From an uncultured Sphingobacteriaceae bacterium (GTDB lineage Bacteria; Bacteroidota; Bacteroidia; Sphingobacteriales; Sphingobacteriaceae), in the NCBI GenBank assembly GCA_946887045.1, contig CAMPKC010000019.1, positions 12,040 through 76,039 of the forward strand: DNA of 64,000 nt. The letters run 5' to 3'. The stretch's first letter is position 1, and every line of letters begins with the position of its first letter. Of this stretch, positions 25,565 to 34,345 are shown piece by piece. The position numbers and the translations under genes were made by a program. Below the pieces are notes generated by a model. It was not told where the DNA came from, searched no databases, and worked only from the letters and a program-made list of their open reading frames with translations.

Positions 25565-27049
25565 TTAAGCTCCCAACGGGAAATTAAGTAAAAAGCGCAT
25601 CCCATCAGGAGTAATCCCTTCAATTCTGGCTATTCCATTCCTCGATGCAGCTAAGGCATTATCCAACTCGCTGATACTATTTACCGGACGTCCATTAACC
25701 TGAGTAATAACTGTGTTTCTTGTCAATCCATAGCGTTCAAAAAAACTATCCCGTTCAACGGAAGTAACCACTAATCCTGACTTTATACTATAATATTGTT
25801 TGGCAGAATTAGGTAATGGCGCGAAATTAGCACCCAGACGACTTCGTAAAGCGGAACCTGTACTGGCGATTGCTTCTGCGGCTTCCTGACCCTTCAAAGT
25901 AACACTTGTATTCGATGATCTGCCGTTTCTAAGATAGCTCAGACTTATTTTATCTCCCGGTCGATGCCTTGCAATCCGTTCAGAGAATTCTGCAGATGAA
26001 GTGACCCTTGTGCCGTTAATGCTTTGGATAATATCACCTTCTTGTAAACCTGCGGCAGCGGCTGCACTGCCACTCTGTACGCCTGTAATGTAAACACCTT
26101 GTATCGTACCTGGATTAATCCCCTGTCTGCGTAACAGCTCATCTTCTGTGGCCGGGGCAGGAAAGCTTACACCAAGATATCCGCGTCTTACCTCTCCGAA
26201 ACTTCGAAGATCGTTGACGATTTTGCCTGCGAGATTTATTGGTATGGCAAATCCGTACCCAGTATAGCTGCCGGTTTGTGAAGCAATAGCAGCATTTATA
26301 CCAATAAGTTGTCCGTTTGCGTTTACTAAAGCACCTCCGCTATTCCCGGGGTTTATAGCAGCATCCGTTTGAATAAAAGATTCGATGGCCGTGCCTGCAC
26401 CTTGCGTTCCTTCCGGATTTCCAGGTCTTGGCTGATCCAGTATTCCGATGCTTCGTCCTTTCGCGCTAATAATACCTGCTGTCACCGTCGAATTAAGAGA
26501 TAAAGGATAACCAACTGCCAGCACCCATTCGCCAACCTGCACCTCATCTGAGTTGCCTAGTGAGACAACTGGTAAATTATTGCCCTCAACCTTAACAAGC
26601 GCGAGATCTGTACTTGGATCTCTACCGACTAATTTTGCTTTAAAGGATCTTCGGTCGGGCAATACAACCTCGATGGCCGAAGCGTTTTCTACTACATGGT
26701 TATTTGTCACGATGTATCCGTCGGATGATATTAAAACCCCTGACCCGGATGCACGGGCAGGCGTATTTGAACGTGGAATGCCAAATAATTCTTCAATAGG
26801 ATTTCTCGGTCCCGATCCGATATAGGTTGTTTTAATGTGAACAACTGCCGGCGTTACAGATGCTGCTGCTTGAACAAAGTCGGGTGCGGCAGCTAAATTC
26901 CCCGCCTTTAAATTAGCCTTGTGATAGTAGTTTACCTCGGGAACCAGAGGATGGTGGATTTCGTTTCTGTTATCTATATATCTGTATCCCCCAATAGATA
27001 TTGCTGCTGAAACCATCGCAGTAGCTAGCATTAGTCCAATGTATTTCAT
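25565..27049 (-). CDS. degQ: HtrA/Deg family periplasmic serine protease
   Basis: A 494-residue envelope quality-control protease. An N-terminal hydrophobic segment (YIGLMLATAMVSAAISIGGY) exports or anchors it. The trypsin-like domain has the full triad: His118 in VTNNHVV, Asp148 in DPSTDLALVK and Ser237 in NPGNSGGAL. Two PDZ domains follow (about 290-385, GYLGVSFPAPATEDELLRRQGI to LSYLRNGRSS, and about 410-490, AKQYYSIKSGLVVTSVERDSFFERYGL). Length and layout match DegP/DegQ. It forms a single-gene unit on the minus strand; no sigma-E-type site was recognised. Confidence 0.94.
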   Translation of the reverse strand: MKYIGLMLATAMVSAAISIGGYRYIDNRNEIHHPLVPEVNYYHKANLKAGNLAAAPDFVQAAASVTPAVVHIKTTYIGSGPRNPIEELFGIPRSNTPARASGSGVLISSDGYIVTNNHVVENASAIEVVLPDRRSFKAKLVGRDPSTDLALVKVEGNNLPVVSLGNSDEVQVGEWVLAVGYPLSLNSTVTAGIISAKGRSIGILDQPRPGNPEGTQGAGTAIESFIQTDAAINPGNSGGALVNANGQLIGINAAIASQTGSYTGYGFAIPINLAGKIVNDLRSFGEVRRGYLGVSFPAPATEDELLRRQGINPGTIQGVYITGVQSGSAAAAAGLQEGDIIQSINGTRVTSSAEFSERIARHRPGDKISLSYLRNGRSSNTSVTLKGQEAAEAIASTGSALRSRLGANFAPLPNSAKQYYSIKSGLVVTSVERDSFFERYGLTRNTVITQVNGRPVNSISELDNALAASRNGIARIEGITPDGMRFLLNFPLGA

Positions 27050-27174
27050 GATCCGACTTTATTAGATATAATTATCCGCTAAATAAGGAATATACATGGT
27101 GCAAAAAAAGTTTCGAAAAATTGATCTTAGGCGTTGGATATTTTCTCAGAGGGAGCTAAAATTATTGAAAATCA

Positions 27175-27202
27175 AAAAAGCCGAATCAAAGTCCGGCTTT
27201 TT
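27175..27202. terminator. Bidirectional intrinsic terminator after the glucosaminidase gene
   Basis: AAAAAGCCG at 27175-27183 pairs with CGGCTTTTT at 27194-27202 around a ten-base loop. On the minus strand the stem ends in a run of six Ts. It is 41 bases past the stop of the minus-strand glucosaminidase gene. Confidence 0.78.
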
Positions 27203-27242
27203 AAGTTCCTTATAAGGAGCGTTATCTTATTGCGTTTATATC

Positions 27243-27851
27243 CTAAAAAATATTATTCATCTGATATGCTAAAGCGATTTTTGATTTATCAAACTTTACA
27301 GTTCTGTCAATTCGTGTTAAGTAATCAGATGTTTCTGAATAGAACTTTTGAATATAATTTCTGTATTCGTCGATATTGTTTTTAGGTAGTTTAGCTATGA
27401 TATAGCTTTGGAATAAAGCATAATCAACCACAGATTCTTTCCAGTTGCTATATTGTGCATGTCCTCTGTTTATTCCAATAGCAGAAGTAGGCCTTTTTTC
27501 AGCAACCTTCATCCCAAATAAATTATGATTTTCTTTAAATATATCGGATGTGAAATTTCCGGATTCCAATCTTGCCTGGGCAAGTACAGTTTCAGGATAT
27601 TTTATTTTTAGTTCCTTCATAAAAGAAAGTAAAGCTTCTTCTGAAAATTCCTCAACTTGTGTATTCTCATTTGCCGATGCAAAATTTTTCACATGGGCTT
27701 CTGTTGCCTTAACCGCTGCTACCGGAGAGAAATAGTGTCCGATGCCGTAGCTAATCGAAATGATTAAAGAATACAACACGATTTTTTTTCTTTTCAATCT
27801 TTTTAAAGCTTCAAATTTTCTCATAAGATGTTTTTTTAAGTTTTTGTTCAT
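27243..27851 (-). CDS. Membrane-anchored glucosaminidase-domain protein
   Basis: About 202 residues: a basic N-terminus (KRLKRKK), one membrane helix (IVLYSLIISISYGIGHYF), then a glucosaminidase domain expected to cleave the peptidoglycan glycan strand in the periplasm. The catalytic Glu lies in LAQARLESGNFTSDIFKENHNLFGMK, the classic FlgJ/LytG-type signature. YSNWKESVVDYALFQ and the C-terminal DYLTRIDRTVKF complete the fold. ATG at 27851 is preferred over 27869; ATG at 27824 is also possible. It is a single-gene unit followed by a strong terminator. Confidence 0.87.
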   Translation of the reverse strand: MNKNLKKHLMRKFEALKRLKRKKIVLYSLIISISYGIGHYFSPVAAVKATEAHVKNFASANENTQVEEFSEEALLSFMKELKIKYPETVLAQARLESGNFTSDIFKENHNLFGMKVAEKRPTSAIGINRGHAQYSNWKESVVDYALFQSYIIAKLPKNNIDEYRNYIQKFYSETSDYLTRIDRTVKFDKSKIALAYQMNNIF

Positions 27852-28165
27852 CAGCATAGCGATATACATATGCTGACTGGATTGTTTGAAGACTTAAACG
27901 GGACGTATTTTTATTTATTTTAATTTTAGCAGGACAGTAGTTTTACGGTTTAGCCAGTATTTCACAACATATACCGGGCGGATTTGGTCATTTAATTATC
28001 AAAATGGATGTTTATAAACGATAGAAGCTAGTTTTTGGATTCGGTTTTATCGTCCTGAATTCTGGAGATCGGTTTAATTTAGTGGATATTTTTTAGTTCT
28101 AAAAAGACAAAACCATTACAATTAGTCTAGAAATGCATACACTTAAATAGGCGGTTTTTTAAAAA

Positions 28166-28777
28166 TTACCGTACCAATTTATTTTGAGAGGACTGTGGTT
28201 TTCTATATCTTCTCCATACCTGATACCATTTTTTATTGGCGGGGTAGTTACGATGACTGGTAATATTATTAAATATTAAGGCTACCACTAATAAGATAAC
28301 TACCCCTGTTAAAACAGGGTTAAGAACATACATATAACTCAAACTCTGTATTTTAGACGAGCCAATATTGGCAATAAGCGCTGTTGCGCCTCCCGGAGGG
28401 TGTAATGTTTTTGTAATCTGCATTAATACGATTGACAAGGAAACGGCTAGCGCAGATGAAAGCCATATTTCATTAGGTATTAACTTATGCATAGTGACAC
28501 CTATAATAGCCGAAATAATATGTCCTCCCACCAGATTACGGGGCTGCGCCAATGGGCTGTTGATCATTCCGTAAATTAATACTGATGAGGCTCCAAAAGA
28601 ACCAATCAGGAAAAGATTGTCGCTGGAGGATATTGAATTTCTGTTTAAAAGACCTATTAGAGCAATTCCAAAAAAAGAGCCGGTGAATGTCCAGAAATGC
28701 TCTCTAAAATCTATTAATGTTTCCTTGTAAAAAATATATCTTGCCCGACGGGCATGTCTCCTTAATCGCTTTCTCAT
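28166..28777 (-). CDS. HPP family integral membrane protein
   Basis: About 203 residues with four hydrophobic helices after a strongly basic N-terminus (MRKRLRRHARRARYIFYKE). The family-defining HPP motif is present in TKTLHPPGGATALIA, with PLAQPRNLVGGHIISAIIGV before it. HPP proteins from cyanobacteria and plants are linked to nitrite transport; the bacterial role here is unknown. ATG at 28777 is chosen over one at 28801 because a perfect -7 box TATTTTTG lies between them, eight bases before 28777. A 296-base stretch without a recognisable gene lies downstream (27870-28165). Confidence 0.88.
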   Translation of the reverse strand: MRKRLRRHARRARYIFYKETLIDFREHFWTFTGSFFGIALIGLLNRNSISSSDNLFLIGSFGASSVLIYGMINSPLAQPRNLVGGHIISAIIGVTMHKLIPNEIWLSSALAVSLSIVLMQITKTLHPPGGATALIANIGSSKIQSLSYMYVLNPVLTGVVILLVVALIFNNITSHRNYPANKKWYQVWRRYRKPQSSQNKLVR

Positions 28778-28785
28778 TGACGCTG

Positions 28786-28793
28786 CAAAAATA
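28786..28793 (-). promoter_or_regulatory. -7 box of the HPP gene
   Basis: TATTTTTG on the minus strand fully matches TANNTTTG and ends eight bases before the ATG at 28777. It decides between two candidate start codons, since the upstream ATG at 28801 would lie before the predicted transcript start. Confidence 0.5.
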
Positions 28794-28864
28794 GAAACCA
28801 TTAGGGAAATTGTAAAAGAACTCTAAAGAATATATTCTGTTATTTAATCAAAAAAGAAATGTAA

Positions 28865-29092
28865 ATGAATACCGACCCACTGCGAGGCAGATTATTCGAA
28901 ATGCGTTTAATTGATATTTATACTAAACATTCATGGTTAGCTCAGGAAATTTCCGAGAAGGAATTTATAAAGCTTTTTCCTGTTCATTATAGACATAATA
29001 AACCTTTGTTGCCTGACAAACCTGTTGGCTTTGATCTGGATAAGCAGATTTTTCTGGAGGTTTTGGTGGCCTTCAGACAATCATTTAGTTGA
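28865..29092 (+). CDS. Hypothetical protein, 75 residues
   Basis: A small soluble protein: MNTDPLRGRLFEMRLIDIYT at the start, then KHSWLAQEISEKEFIKLFPVHYRHNKPLLPDKP and FLEVLVAFRQSFS. It has balanced charge and aromatic content and reads like real protein, but no family is recognised. It lies alone between a divergent HPP gene and the YtxH gene. No clear promoter or ribosome binding site supports it. Confidence 0.5.
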   Translation: MNTDPLRGRLFEMRLIDIYTKHSWLAQEISEKEFIKLFPVHYRHNKPLLPDKPVGFDLDKQIFLEVLVAFRQSFS

Positions 29093-29206
29093 CAAATGAA
29101 TTAGATTTTAAGAACTATTCCTTATTTAAGCTGTTGTATTCTTATCTCATACTGATATTTGAGTGCTTTTTTATTTTTTAATTATTCATCCTTTAAAATA
29201 AATGCT

Positions 29207-29542
29207 ATGAAAAATTACAAGGAATTATTACACGATGCAGAATCTTTATTTAAAGATGTAACACATACAAACTCTCGTCATTCTGATGCGAATGATACCG
29301 CTAAACTTTTGGCAGTTGCGGCTATAGGCCTGGCAGTAGGAGGGATATTAGGAATTTTATTTGCTCCGTCTTCAGGTGCAGAAACAAGAAGTACAATAGC
29401 AGATTCGGTAGGAGGATTAAGCGGCACAGTTCGTGATAAAGCACGTCAGGGAATGGACAAGCTTTCTGACTTGAAAAATCAGGCAGTTGATAAAGTTAAA
29501 ACCAGAGTGAATGGTTCTACCGAGCCTGAGCCTGTATCTTAG
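29207..29542 (+). CDS. YtxH-like small membrane protein
   Basis: About 111 residues. The signature is one membrane helix ending in a small-residue motif, KLLAVAAIGLAVGGILGILFAPSSGAETRSTIADSV, followed by a polar amphipathic helix with repeated Lys/Asp (RDKARQGMDKLSDLKNQAVDKVKTRV). This matches YtxH/gas-vesicle-protein-like proteins, which are often general-stress-induced in Bacteroidota. ATG at 29207 is preferred over 29159. A strong terminator follows directly. The precise role is unknown. Confidence 0.85.
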   Translation: MKNYKELLHDAESLFKDVTHTNSRHSDANDTAKLLAVAAIGLAVGGILGILFAPSSGAETRSTIADSVGGLSGTVRDKARQGMDKLSDLKNQAVDKVKTRVNGSTEPEPVS

Positions 29543-29560
29543 TTTTTCTTTAATCTTCAA

Positions 29561-29608
29561 AAAAGAAAGAGGCAGTTCATTTGTATGGACTGCCTCTTTC
29601 TTTTTGCT
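29561..29608 (+). terminator. Very strong intrinsic terminator of the ytxH gene
   Basis: A stem of about 20 pairs (29561-29580 with 29585-29604, one G-U) has a four-base loop and ends in a T-run. The core is AGAGGCAGT and ACTGCCTCT. It lies 18 bases after the stop codon. Confidence 0.88.
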
Positions 29609-29780
29609 ATTTTATTAACTGCTTGCTCAAAATGGGCATTATCTTCCCTTAAAACTTTGATTGAATTGATACCAGTATAATAATTAACTGGTTTTGCGGG
29701 TGCCTTTACTGCCTCAAGATGTGCGGATTAACCTAAAATCATTAAATCATTTTTATACCTTCCCTGTTTATAAGAATCTA

Positions 29781-30137
29781 ATGGATATTGAAACGTTAAG
29801 AGTGTATTGTCTAAACAAACATGGAGTAACTGAATCTTTTCCATTCGATGTGGATACACTTGTTTTTAAAGTGGGAGGGAAGATGTTCTTGCTGATCAAT
29901 CTGCAAAATCCGGTTAGTTTTAACGCTAAATGCAATCCCGAAAGGGCCGTAACTTTAAGAGAGGAATTTGGAGAGATAATGCCGGGTTATCATATGAGTA
30001 AAATACATTGGAACACTGTGAGTATGACGGGTCGCTTAAGTGATAAACAATTGCTTGAACTTATCGATCATTCATATGATCTGGTTTATCAGGGATTATC
30101 AAAAAAAGTTAAAGAAGAATTAAAATCAATAGTATGA
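29781..30137 (+). CDS. MmcQ/YjbR family protein
   Basis: About 118 residues, the usual length of MmcQ/YjbR proteins, which have a CyaY-like fold and are proposed to bind DNA. Signatures: [63 protein letters not shown] and [22 protein letters not shown] at 29781 is preferred over 29694, which would add 29 unrelated residues. Its stop overlaps the next ATG as ATGA, coupling it to the pterin dehydratase gene. Function in the cell is unknown. Confidence 0.9.
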   Translation: MDIETLRVYCLNKHGVTESFPFDVDTLVFKVGGKMFLLINLQNPVSFNAKCNPERAVTLREEFGEIMPGYHMSKIHWNTVSMTGRLSDKQLLELIDHSYDLVYQGLSKKVKEELKSIV

Positions 30138-30367
30138 ATTGGGAAGAACAAAATGATCAGTTGGTAAAGGAGTTTAAATTCAGAAACTTCTCGGACGCCT
30201 GGGCTTTTATGAGCAAGGTAGCTTTGGCCGCGGAAAAAATGGATCATCATCCGGAATGGACTAATGTATATAATAAAGTGGTTATAAAGTTAAATACTCA
30301 TAGCGCAGGCAATATCGTGACTCAAAAAGATAAAGACCTCGCAGCGGTTATAGACGCTTTATTATAG
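30134..30367 (+). CDS. phhB: Pterin-4a-carbinolamine dehydratase family protein
   Basis: A 77-residue protein with the PCD/DCoH active-site pattern: [33 protein letters not shown], containing the paired His, the Trp/Tyr positions, the distant His and the Asp. The enzyme regenerates dihydropterin after aromatic amino acid hydroxylation. No phenylalanine hydroxylase gene lies in this window, so it may serve a distant hydroxylase or another pterin pathway. It is somewhat short (usual 90-110) because the N-terminal strand is trimmed. It is translationally coupled to the mmcQ-like gene. Confidence 0.88.
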   Translation: MNWEEQNDQLVKEFKFRNFSDAWAFMSKVALAAEKMDHHPEWTNVYNKVVIKLNTHSAGNIVTQKDKDLAAVIDALL

Positions 30368-30434
30368 ATTTCAATCTGATAGTTTGTGTTAAACATTTCT
30401 ACCAGTGTATTGTAGTTTATAAAAATCAAATGCG

Positions 30435-30872
30435 ATGCGGAAATTAATAGCTAAAACGAGCGCCAGTATCCATGCTCCCGTAAATAAGGTATGGCAGGCT
30501 TTAACCGATCCTGAATTGATCAAACAATACTTATTTGGAACAAATGCTGTTTCTGATTGGAAGGAGGGCAGCCCAATCACTTATTCTGGAGAGTGGGAGG
30601 GGAAATCTTATCAGGATAAAGGAGAAATTGTGAAAATTTTACCGGAAAAGTTATTGCATACCACGTATTTAAGCTCGATGAGCAATAAAGAAGACAAGCC
30701 GGAAAATTATGCAAATGTGATTTATGAAATAGAAAGCCAGGGTAATGATTCATTACTTACTATTACCCAGGATAATATCGAAAACGAAGAACAGGTTGAA
30801 CACATGATACAGAACTGGAATACGGTTCTGTCCGGTATGAAAAAGCTGTTGGAAGATGGATCCGCTGCCTAA
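30435..30872 (+). CDS. SRPBCC (AHSA1/CalC-like) domain protein
   Basis: A 145-residue single-domain START-like protein: KTSASIHAPVNKVWQALTDPELIKQYLFGTNAVSDWKEGSPITYSGEW, then LHTTYLSSM and the closing helix VEHMIQNWNTVLSGMKKLLED. AHSA1-like domains bind hydrophobic ligands or assist chaperones, but stand-alone bacterial members mostly have no assigned role. It may be co-transcribed with the two genes before it (67-base gap). Its stop overlaps the convergent oxidoreductase stop by four bases. Confidence 0.87.
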   Translation: MRKLIAKTSASIHAPVNKVWQALTDPELIKQYLFGTNAVSDWKEGSPITYSGEWEGKSYQDKGEIVKILPEKLLHTTYLSSMSNKEDKPENYANVIYEIESQGNDSLLTITQDNIENEEQVEHMIQNWNTVLSGMKKLLEDGSAA

Positions 30873-31861
30873 ATTATATTTGTCCATTCTCCTTTTTCAT
30901 CGCTTGTTTTTATTGCCTCAATAACCTTCATATTATTTAGTGCATCCTGTAAAGAGGTAGGCACCTTGTCATTCTCCAATATTGCTTTCGAAAACATATC
31001 CCCTTGAAGGGTGTACTGGTTTTCGGGCTCAAATAGAATTTCCTCTTTCTTATTGTCAATCTCCAGACAAATGCGCGTTGTCTGGTCCGCTGGAATATTT
31101 ACAGGGATTTCTACTTTTATTAATCCTTTCGTACCATATATATTAAAACTCTGAGCAGGCGCCAGTTGTGTCGAACAGGTGAAAGCGGACTTACAGGTTC
31201 CAAAATCAAGAATAGCAGAGGCAAGGGTGTCAGTTTTCATCACCGGATCGTAGTTTATTGTTCCTTGTGCGGCTATAGGTTCTTTCCCTAAAATATAACG
31301 GGACTGGGAAATACAGTAACAACCAATATCCATTAATCCACCTCCGCCTGCTTCTTTTTTGTTACGAATATTTTCCGGGTCATCATTATAATAAGAGAAG
31401 AAAGCTTGAATCGCACCAACGGACCCAATCGTTCCGCTATCGACCAGGTTCTTAACAAAAGTCCATTGAGGATGAAATCGATACATAAATGCCTCCATTA
31501 CTCTTAATTCAGGGTGTTGTTTACATTCTTCAAGTAATAAATATGCTTCAGAGGCACTAAGGGCAATCGGTTTTTCGCATAAAACATGCTTTCCGGCTTT
31601 TAATGCTTTTAATGTCCATGGTACATGCATGTGGTTAGGGAGAGGAATATAAACGGCATCAATCGTCGGATCATCGAGTAATTCTTCGTAAGATCCATAG
31701 GCATTTTCAATCGACAATTCGTTCGCTATTGTTCGGGCTTGTTCTATGTTCCTTGACGCTATAGCTTTAATTTCGCAATACTGACCCGCCTGCATTGCCG
31801 GGATGACTTTTTCCCGCGCTATTTTTGCTGTGCTTAGAATTCCCCATCTTACTTTCTTCAT
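30869..31861 (-). CDS. Gfo/Idh/MocA family oxidoreductase
   Basis: About 330 residues. The Rossmann start is VRWGILSTAKIAREKVIPAM. YIPLPNHMHVPWTLKALKAGKHVLCEKPIAL carries the EKP Lys, and GGGGLMDIGCYCISQSRYILG contains the conserved Asp-Ile-Gly region of the substrate domain. The pattern resembles dimeric dihydrodiol/D-xylose dehydrogenases. ATG at 31861 is preferred over 31945, because the upstream 28 residues lie before the fold. It acts in the cytoplasm. It differs clearly from the other family member at 16077, so they are not recent duplicates. Confidence 0.9.
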   Translation of the reverse strand: MKKVRWGILSTAKIAREKVIPAMQAGQYCEIKAIASRNIEQARTIANELSIENAYGSYEELLDDPTIDAVYIPLPNHMHVPWTLKALKAGKHVLCEKPIALSASEAYLLLEECKQHPELRVMEAFMYRFHPQWTFVKNLVDSGTIGSVGAIQAFFSYYNDDPENIRNKKEAGGGGLMDIGCYCISQSRYILGKEPIAAQGTINYDPVMKTDTLASAILDFGTCKSAFTCSTQLAPAQSFNIYGTKGLIKVEIPVNIPADQTTRICLEIDNKKEEILFEPENQYTLQGDMFSKAILENDKVPTSLQDALNNMKVIEAIKTSDEKGEWTNII

Positions 31862-32055
31862 AAGTATATAATTTTTTAATGGCGATGAAGCTTGCATGAG
31901 GGGTTCCGCTTCTTGTTTAAAGCGGCAAGCTCGTGCATGTTTCAAATATTTATAATGATTAACGAGTTCAAACTTAAAAATAAAATGTTCGAACTGGCGA
32001 TTATGTTTAAAAGCAGGTATCAGCTTTTGATTACCTTCGTGCTCTTTTTAGAATC

Positions 32056-32733
32056 ATGTTAGAAATTTTATACCGCGACGAGTATCTCATCGCTATTAAT
32101 AAACCTCATGGATTGCTCGTTCATCGTTCGGCCATTGCTATGGATGCTCAGGAATTTGCCCTTCAAATGCTACGGAATCAAATAAATCAATGGGTTAACC
32201 CGGTGCATAGGCTCGATCGAAAGACCGGCGGAATTTTATTGTTCGCTCTAAACAAAGAAGTCGAAGTGTTAATGCACCAGCTTTTTGCTAATAATTTAGT
32301 GTCGAAAAAGTACCTCGCGATAGTGCGGGGGCATACACCCGATGCAGAGGAAGTCAATTATCCGTTAAGGAAAGAGAATGGAGTGTTGCAGGAAGCTGTT
32401 ACATTTTACCGTACTTTGAAACGTGCAGAAATTGATGTTGCTTTAGGCGCACATTCAACGTCACGGTATTCACTGGTGGAAGCCTCACCGCAAACAGGCC
32501 GAATGCATCAATTACGGAAGCATTTTGCGCACATTAACCATCCTATAATCGGCGACAGGCCGCACGGTTGCAATAAACAAAATAAGCTGTTTAAAGAAAC
32601 ATGGGACATGACAACGATGCTTCTTCATGCTTCTGAACTTTCGTTTAAGCATCCCCTTACCGAAAGAGATATTAACGTTGAAGCACGCACGCAGGAAGAA
32701 TTTAAAAGAGTGATGGAGGTGATGGGATGGTGA
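32056..32733 (+). CDS. truC: tRNA pseudouridine synthase (TruC-like)
   Basis: A 225-residue RluA-family pseudouridine synthase. The catalytic Asp is in NPVHRLDRKTGGILLFAL; INKPHGLLVHRS precedes it and SPQTGRMHQLRKHFAHINHPIIGD follows. The compact size without an S4 domain matches TruC, which modifies uridine 65 in some tRNAs; assignment against other RluA members is by size and motif only. It converges with the next minus-strand gene, two bases apart. Confidence 0.87.
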   Translation: MLEILYRDEYLIAINKPHGLLVHRSAIAMDAQEFALQMLRNQINQWVNPVHRLDRKTGGILLFALNKEVEVLMHQLFANNLVSKKYLAIVRGHTPDAEEVNYPLRKENGVLQEAVTFYRTLKRAEIDVALGAHSTSRYSLVEASPQTGRMHQLRKHFAHINHPIIGDRPHGCNKQNKLFKETWDMTTMLLHASELSFKHPLTERDINVEARTQEEFKRVMEVMGW

Positions 32734-32735
32734 TT

Positions 32736-32966
32736 TTATCCTGCATCTTTCATCTGCGAGAAATCTATTGCTTCGCCTATTTTTTTTAATACGTGTTCAT
32801 TTAATCCGATTCCGGAATCCTGATCCCAACCGTGTTCAGTTTTTCTAATGATAAATTTCTTGTCATTTATAGTAACTTCCCATACCGGGATGTCCATGTA
32901 AAGTGCGGGGGTAACGCTTAGGTTTTGAGGTTTATTATTGATTTCTATTGTTATATTAAATTCCAT
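32736..32966 (-). CDS. Hypothetical protein, 76 residues
   Basis: A small soluble protein: MEFNITIEINNKPQNLSVTP, YMDIPVWEVTINDKKFIIRK and GLNEHVLKKIGEAIDFSQMK, predicted as a few beta strands followed by a helix. No family is recognised. The sequence has normal composition and fills the space up to the truC stop. A role in sensing or binding cannot be read. Confidence 0.6.
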   Translation of the reverse strand: MEFNITIEINNKPQNLSVTPALYMDIPVWEVTINDKKFIIRKTEHGWDQDSGIGLNEHVLKKIGEAIDFSQMKDAG

Positions 32967-33015
32967 GACACTAATCTTTGAAGCAGACTTCCCTCTGCTT
33001 TGTTAAAATTATTAG

Positions 33016-33079
33016 TTGTTATAACAAACAAACACGCGATATGTTCCCGCGAATACTAGTATTGAGCTTGTTCGCGAAT
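33016..33079. promoter_or_regulatory. Cluster of short palindromes upstream of the lipase/esterase gene
   Basis: Two perfect 12-base palindromes, TTGTTATAACAA (33016-33027) and AATACTAGTATT (33052-33063), are close to a direct repeat CGCGAAT (33048-33054 and 33073-33079). They lie in the 242-base gap between a minus-strand gene starting at 32966 and the plus-strand hydrolase at 33209, so could regulate either. Confidence 0.35.
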
Positions 33080-33208
33080 GGTAAAGTTTAGTAAATAATG
33101 GTTTGCTCAGATCAAATTGCTTTTTGCTAAAGTTTTATCCTTCCGATGAATTTACTTGTTTTACAATACCCTTGTATATTTATATACTGATTACACAAAT
33201 TGCTGACT

Positions 33209-34345
33209 ATGATCCGAATCATTATCCTTGTAATTCTGTTGCTTCTATCATCGCTGACAATATTCAAGGCGCCTACTTATCATTTATGGCTTATCGCGAT
33301 TACTGTTACTGAGTTTTCAGCATTGTTTTGCTTACTGACGCTGGCACTTATTGTATCCGGGTTTTGGATTGATGACTATCGAATTGCCGGCACTATAACA
33401 GGTTTTATTGCTCTTCTTTTGTATATGAGTCCCATTTTTCGCGCCAGCTTAATTTCTAAAGATTTGGAAAATGGCCTTTCGGCAGAATTTGGGAGCAGTG
33501 CTTCGCCGGGGGAAAGTCCTTTTTGCTTTGCTGATTTTTTCTTTGGATTTAATAAGCAAGTTGTTGCATCCTCTACTGTCACCTATACAGCATATGTTGA
33601 TACGGAATTAAAAATGGATTTTTATTCAGCGAAAGCAAAGGAAAAGCGCCCATGTGTACTCGTTATACATGGAGGTTCGTGGAAAAGTGGCGATAATAAA
33701 CAATTGCCCGAGCTAAATTCGTTTCTAGCAAACTCGGGATACCATGTTGCTGCGATAAACTACAGGCTTGCTCCGGATCATCATAACCCTTTACCTGTAA
33801 AGGATGTTGACGCGGCAATTAAATACCTGAAAGCTCATTCGAATGAACTGGGTGTAGATACAAGGAATTTTTTTTTATTGGGTCGTTCAGCAGGTGCTCA
33901 AATTGCTTTGTTGGCAGCGTATACGCTAAAAGAACATCGCATAAAAGGCGTGATTGATTTTTATGGACCGGCAGACATGGTTTGGGGATATTCTGCTCCC
34001 GCCAGCCCATTGGTTATGGATTCCCGAAGAGTGATGGAGGATTACCTTGGAGGTACATTTCAGGACGCTCCGGCTAATTATTCAGCAAGTTCTCCGATAC
34101 GTTTTGTTTCGTCAACATCGCAGCCGACATTGATTATACATGGCGAAAACGATGTTTTGGTAGCTTATGAACACAGCATACGGCTACAGAAGAAGTTAAA
34201 TGACTATGGTGTGAAGAATTATTTTTTATCGCTTCCCTGGGCAACTCATGGTTTTGATTATACACTAAACGGACCGGGCGGACAGTTGTCGACTTATGCC
34301 GTTTTAAAGTTTTTGAACTGCTTAACCACCAATACTTACAAATAA
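33209..34345 (+). CDS. Membrane-anchored alpha/beta hydrolase (BD-FAE-like)
   Basis: About 378 residues. Three hydrophobic segments come first (about 1-75, beginning MIRIIILVILLLLSSLTIF), then an alpha/beta hydrolase domain. The oxyanion motif is VIHGGSWKSGDN, the nucleophile Ser is in LLGRSAGAQIALLA, and the acid and His are in IIHGENDVLVAYEHS and PWATHGFDY. This resembles carbohydrate-ester and acyl esterases of the BD-FAE group. The catalytic domain follows the third helix; its side is not certain. ATG at 33209 is preferred over TTG at 33200. It ends overlapping the next minus-strand gene by ten bases. Confidence 0.87.
   Translation: MIRIIILVILLLLSSLTIFKAPTYHLWLIAITVTEFSALFCLLTLALIVSGFWIDDYRIAGTITGFIALLLYMSPIFRASLISKDLENGLSAEFGSSASPGESPFCFADFFFGFNKQVVASSTVTYTAYVDTELKMDFYSAKAKEKRPCVLVIHGGSWKSGDNKQLPELNSFLANSGYHVAAINYRLAPDHHNPLPVKDVDAAIKYLKAHSNELGVDTRNFFLLGRSAGAQIALLAAYTLKEHRIKGVIDFYGPADMVWGYSAPASPLVMDSRRVMEDYLGGTFQDAPANYSASSPIRFVSSTSQPTLIIHGENDVLVAYEHSIRLQKKLNDYGVKNYFLSLPWATHGFDYTLNGPGGQLSTYAVLKFLNCLTTNTYK

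Noticed and set aside
27134..27385. 83-codon plus-strand frame across the terminator and the end of the glucosaminidase gene
   Set aside because: It spans the terminator hairpin and is antisense to the 3' end of a well-supported gene.
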